Made by a program: the position numbers and the translations under genes. Below, one piece after another: positions 8,533 to 10,276 of a stretch of DNA of 10,276 nucleotides. The stretch comes from Spongospora subterranea (taxonomy: Eukaryota > Endomyxa > Phytomyxea > Plasmodiophorida > Plasmodiophoridae). The stretch spans positions 1 to 10,276 of the forward strand of contig OUQQ01000694.1 of the NCBI GenBank assembly GCA_900404475.1, given 5' to 3'. The notes beneath the pieces are model-generated. The model was not told the DNA's origin. It worked only from the letters and a program-made list of their open reading frames with translations, and made no database searches. Numbering within the stretch: position 1 is the first letter of the stretch; every line of letters begins with the position of its first letter.

Positions 8533-9023
8533 ACTGGGCACAGGGTGCCAACATCACTGGCCAGTTTATGATTTTCTAATCCAACACATATTTGCCTTTG
8601 TTGGTCCATTTTGTGTCGGGGAAGAGGATTCTGGTGAAGTCCATTTCTTCATGTTGTGTGTTTGACCGCGGCATCGGCCGGTGATCAACAATGATTGTAA
8701 AATTTGAGCGAGGCTCATTGTGTATACGCCTATACTCTCAGCCATGTGGATTCTGCTAAGAATATGGCCACTCGACAGATGCGTTTGACTCCTTTACCCT
8801 CGCCTCATTTAGCGTTCAGGCAGATTCTTGCGCACGACTGCGAAAACGTTCTCGCTGCAATGTTAAGGCGTTGTGGTCTCTAGACGTGAAGTTACGGCCG
8901 TCGTCGTGCTTGCGTAAGAACGGGATGATGGATGAATAACGTTGAAACCATTATTCCACATAGCCTATTACAGATCAGCAAATCAGACCTGTTTGATTCA
9001 AACACGGGTACCTTGGTTGCAGA
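8533..9023. other. gene-poor spacer between the two inverted repeats
   Basis: No recognised gene. One short plus-strand frame is open from 8701 to a TAG at 8881-8883, with ATG at 8764 (39 codons); the opposite strand of about 8830-8940 also has a short open frame. Neither matches a family I know. No tRNA-like structure was seen. Confidence 0.4.
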
Positions 9024-9030
9024 CCGCATC

Positions 9031-9275
9031 TCACTGATAATGCAGAAGATCGGAACTGTTTCAATCGATTAATTTCTCCTGCCATTCATGGCGGGCTATT
9101 TCTGCGTCCAGTTCAGTATCCAGCATATTTTCTGGGTTATTGCCTTGATGTTGTGAGTGCTGCAATGCCTCCTCCTCCTCTGTAGTCAACTCTCAGAGTT
9201 GGGACTCTCAATTTGATCAATTTCATGCAATATAGGAGTTGGCAGTCGTTATTCTTGGCTTGCCGTTGAATGGAA
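9031..9275 (-). repeat. inverted repeat 2, left arm (leader and gag start, minus strand)
   Basis: The reverse complement of this arm aligns along its length with 9291-9520, by eye at about four in five positions with several small indels. The innermost 17 bases (9259-9275) are perfectly complementary to 9292-9308, with a 16-base loop. The outer end continues for about 20 bases that do not match the right arm but resemble gag sequence further downstream. Confidence 0.85.
9061..9189 (-). pseudogene. broken gag N-terminus in the left arm
   Basis: The frame corresponding to the gag start of the right arm runs from 9189 to a premature TGA at 9063-9061 (43 codons). The position of the right-arm ATG (9369) reads TTG here, so the start codon is lost. 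A single-base deletion near the end shifts the frame into the stop. Shared residues include DAEIARHE. This copy keeps 9 bases (1 plus 8) that the plus copy has lost, giving PENMLDTELDAEIARHE, so it may preserve an older version of the sequence. Confidence 0.7.
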
Positions 9276-9290
9276 TTATACAGTTTGAGG

Positions 9291-9520
9291 CTTCCATTCA
9301 ACGGCAAGGCAAGAATAGAATCCTCTATCTCATGAAATTAATCAGATTAAGAGTCCCAACTCTGCGAGATGACAACAGAGCAGGAGGAGGCATTGCAGCA
9401 CCCACAACAGCAAGGCAAAACCCAGAAAATATGCTGGATGGACGCAGAAATAGCCCGCCATGAAAGGCAGGAGACAATTAATCGATTGAAACAGTTCCGA
9501 TCTTCTGCATTATCTGTAAC
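9291..9520 (+). repeat. inverted repeat 2, right arm (leader and gag start, plus strand)
   Basis: This is the plus-oriented partner of 9031-9275. It contains the leader, with LMKLIRLRVPTLR readable in one frame just before gag, and the gag ATG at 9369. It continues without a break into the rest of the gag remnant, so this arm is the parental orientation and the left arm is the added copy. Confidence 0.85.
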
Positions 9521-10049
9521 TGATAAAGGAGAACCCAGCGGTGTAGCAAATGGAATGACTATGGACCGGGTTGAAGCACCTCGGTTCAATGGGAAAGATG
9601 CAAATTTCCACTACTCGCTGATAATGCAGCAAAATACCTAAAGAGATCACAGGCATCGATAAGACCGGCGTGCCAACATCAGCCATTACACCTCGCCTCT
9701 ACAAACCCAGCAGGACTTAAGGGCCCTTACTTTAATCCACCTAAATTTGGTATCGGAAGAAGTTGCCCGGATTACGAATATCACGGCTTGTAGCACAGCG
9801 GCACTAGCATGGCGAGCGATATATTCCACGTACAGCAGGACGACACGGTCCGTCATGAGCCAAGCTATTCAAGCATTATCTTCCATCCGGCAAGGCGATG
9901 ACAAACCAACTAGACAATTCGCCTCGCGAATGTCGAGCGCAGCGACGCGTGTCCGAGCTGTTATTCCGGAGAAGTTACTCACAGTGACACCGGAACTTAA
10001 GGCGATGATTATGTTACTGGCAGTAAATAACCGGTTCAAGACGTTATAG
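9369..10049 (+). pseudogene. Copia-type gag (UBN2-like) pseudogene
   Basis: Gag forms the particle that packages the retrotransposon RNA. The first frame runs from ATG 9369 to a TAA at 9639-9641 and includes RVEAPRFNGKDANFHYSLIM, which resembles the conserved start of the gag domain (F-G-x-N-Y-x-W-type). After frame changes between 9641 and about 9715 it resumes as LRALTLIHLNLVSEEVARIT, then STAALAWRAIYSTYSRTT, MSQAIQALSSIRQGD and PELKAMIMLLAVNNRF, ending at TAG 10047-10049. The order of a tryptophan-centred helix, the basic S-R segment and a terminal leucine-rich helix is typical of Copia gag. No CCHC zinc knuckle is present in the window. At least two frame changes and an internal stop show that it is dead. 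The last 49 bases are also the first unit of the 56-bp tandem array. Confidence 0.72.
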
Positions 10050-10276
10050 CAAGTGAGGCGATGATGATGTTACTGGCAGTAAATAACCGGTTCAAGACGT
10101 TATAGCAAGTGAGGCGATGATTATGTTACTGGCAGTAAATAACCGGTTCAAGACGTTATAGCAAGTGAGGCGATGATTATGTTACTGGCAGTAAATAACC
10201 GGTTCAAGACGTTATAGCAAGTGAGGCGATGATTATGTTACTGGCAGTAAATAACCGGTTCAAGACGTTATAGCAA
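10001..10276. repeat. 56-bp tandem repeat (minisatellite) derived from gag
   Basis: Units start at 10001, 10057, 10113, 10169 and 10225; the last is cut at 52 bases by the window end, giving about 4.9 copies. All are identical except for one base in the second copy (G instead of T at 10066). The first unit is the gag segment encoding AMIMLLAVNNRF, so the array arose by duplication of gag sequence. The unit length is not a multiple of three and each copy contains TAG in the gag frame, so the array cannot extend the reading frame. Each unit contains the palindrome AACCGGTT. Confidence 0.95.

Larger units (their letters stand above)
9024..10049. mobile_element. remnant of a Copia-type LTR retrotransposon, 5' end inverted-duplicated
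   Basis: The element consists of a plus-strand gag remnant (9369-10049) with its 5' leader (from about 9291), plus a diverged minus-strand copy of the leader and gag start (about 9031-9275). Only gag is visible: no protease, integrase or reverse transcriptase lies in the window, and I could not identify an LTR or a primer-binding site. Both copies carry frame-breaking changes, so the element is inactive. Copia assignment rests on gag resemblance to the UBN2/Retrotran_gag_2 type. Confidence 0.6.

Noticed and set aside
8545..8556. 12-base match GTGCCAACATCA shared with gag at about 9668-9679
   Set aside because: The flanks do not extend the match convincingly. It could be a tiny gag fragment but chance cannot be excluded.
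1..10276. Prokaryotic features (operon, CRISPR array, defence island)
   Set aside because: All recognised genes are spliced eukaryotic genes. The only regular repeat (56 bp) has no spacers and derives from gag.

Overview
This is eukaryotic nuclear DNA. Four protein-coding genes can be reconstructed from the sequence. Each is cut by very short GT...AG introns: 29 in total, all 47 to 82 nt. When spliced by eye, each gene gives one continuous protein of near-normal length for its family. Gene spacing is tight (38 to about 195 bp). Two of the genes encode parts of motile cilia or flagella, and one encodes a subunit of NELF. This fits a ciliated or flagellated eukaryote with a compact genome, such as a microscopic or reduced animal or a flagellated protist. 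I cannot name the organism.

Layout. Positions 1-704 hold no recognised gene; a short uncertain minus-strand ORF lies at 296-574. The plus strand then carries NELF-C/D (705-2950, 11 exons), CYB5D1 (3095-3968, 4 exons) and DRC4/GAS8 (4164-6006, 8 exons). A DDX49/Dbp8 DEAD-box RNA helicase runs on the minus strand (7855 down to 6045, 10 exons) and converges tail-to-tail on DRC4 with 38 bp between the stop codons. The start codon of DDX49 is not settled.

From about 7.9 kb the window changes character. A gene-poor stretch contains one inverted repeat (8278-8532) whose two arms carry diverged copies of the end of an unknown protein. A second, larger inverted repeat (about 9024-9525) is built from the 5' part of a Copia-like gag gene. 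The plus-oriented copy of that gag continues to about 10049 with frameshifts and stops, so it is a dead element. Its last conserved stretch has been amplified into a 56-bp tandem repeat of almost five nearly identical units, which runs off the end of the window.

How the genes relate. CYB5D1 and DRC4 are both axonemal genes, sit head-to-tail and could be co-regulated. NELF-C/D (promoter-proximal pausing of RNA polymerase II) and DDX49 (ribosome biogenesis) are housekeeping genes with no obvious link to them. No clearly new system was found. The two neighbouring inverted duplications and the gag-derived minisatellite are the least conventional parts of the window.
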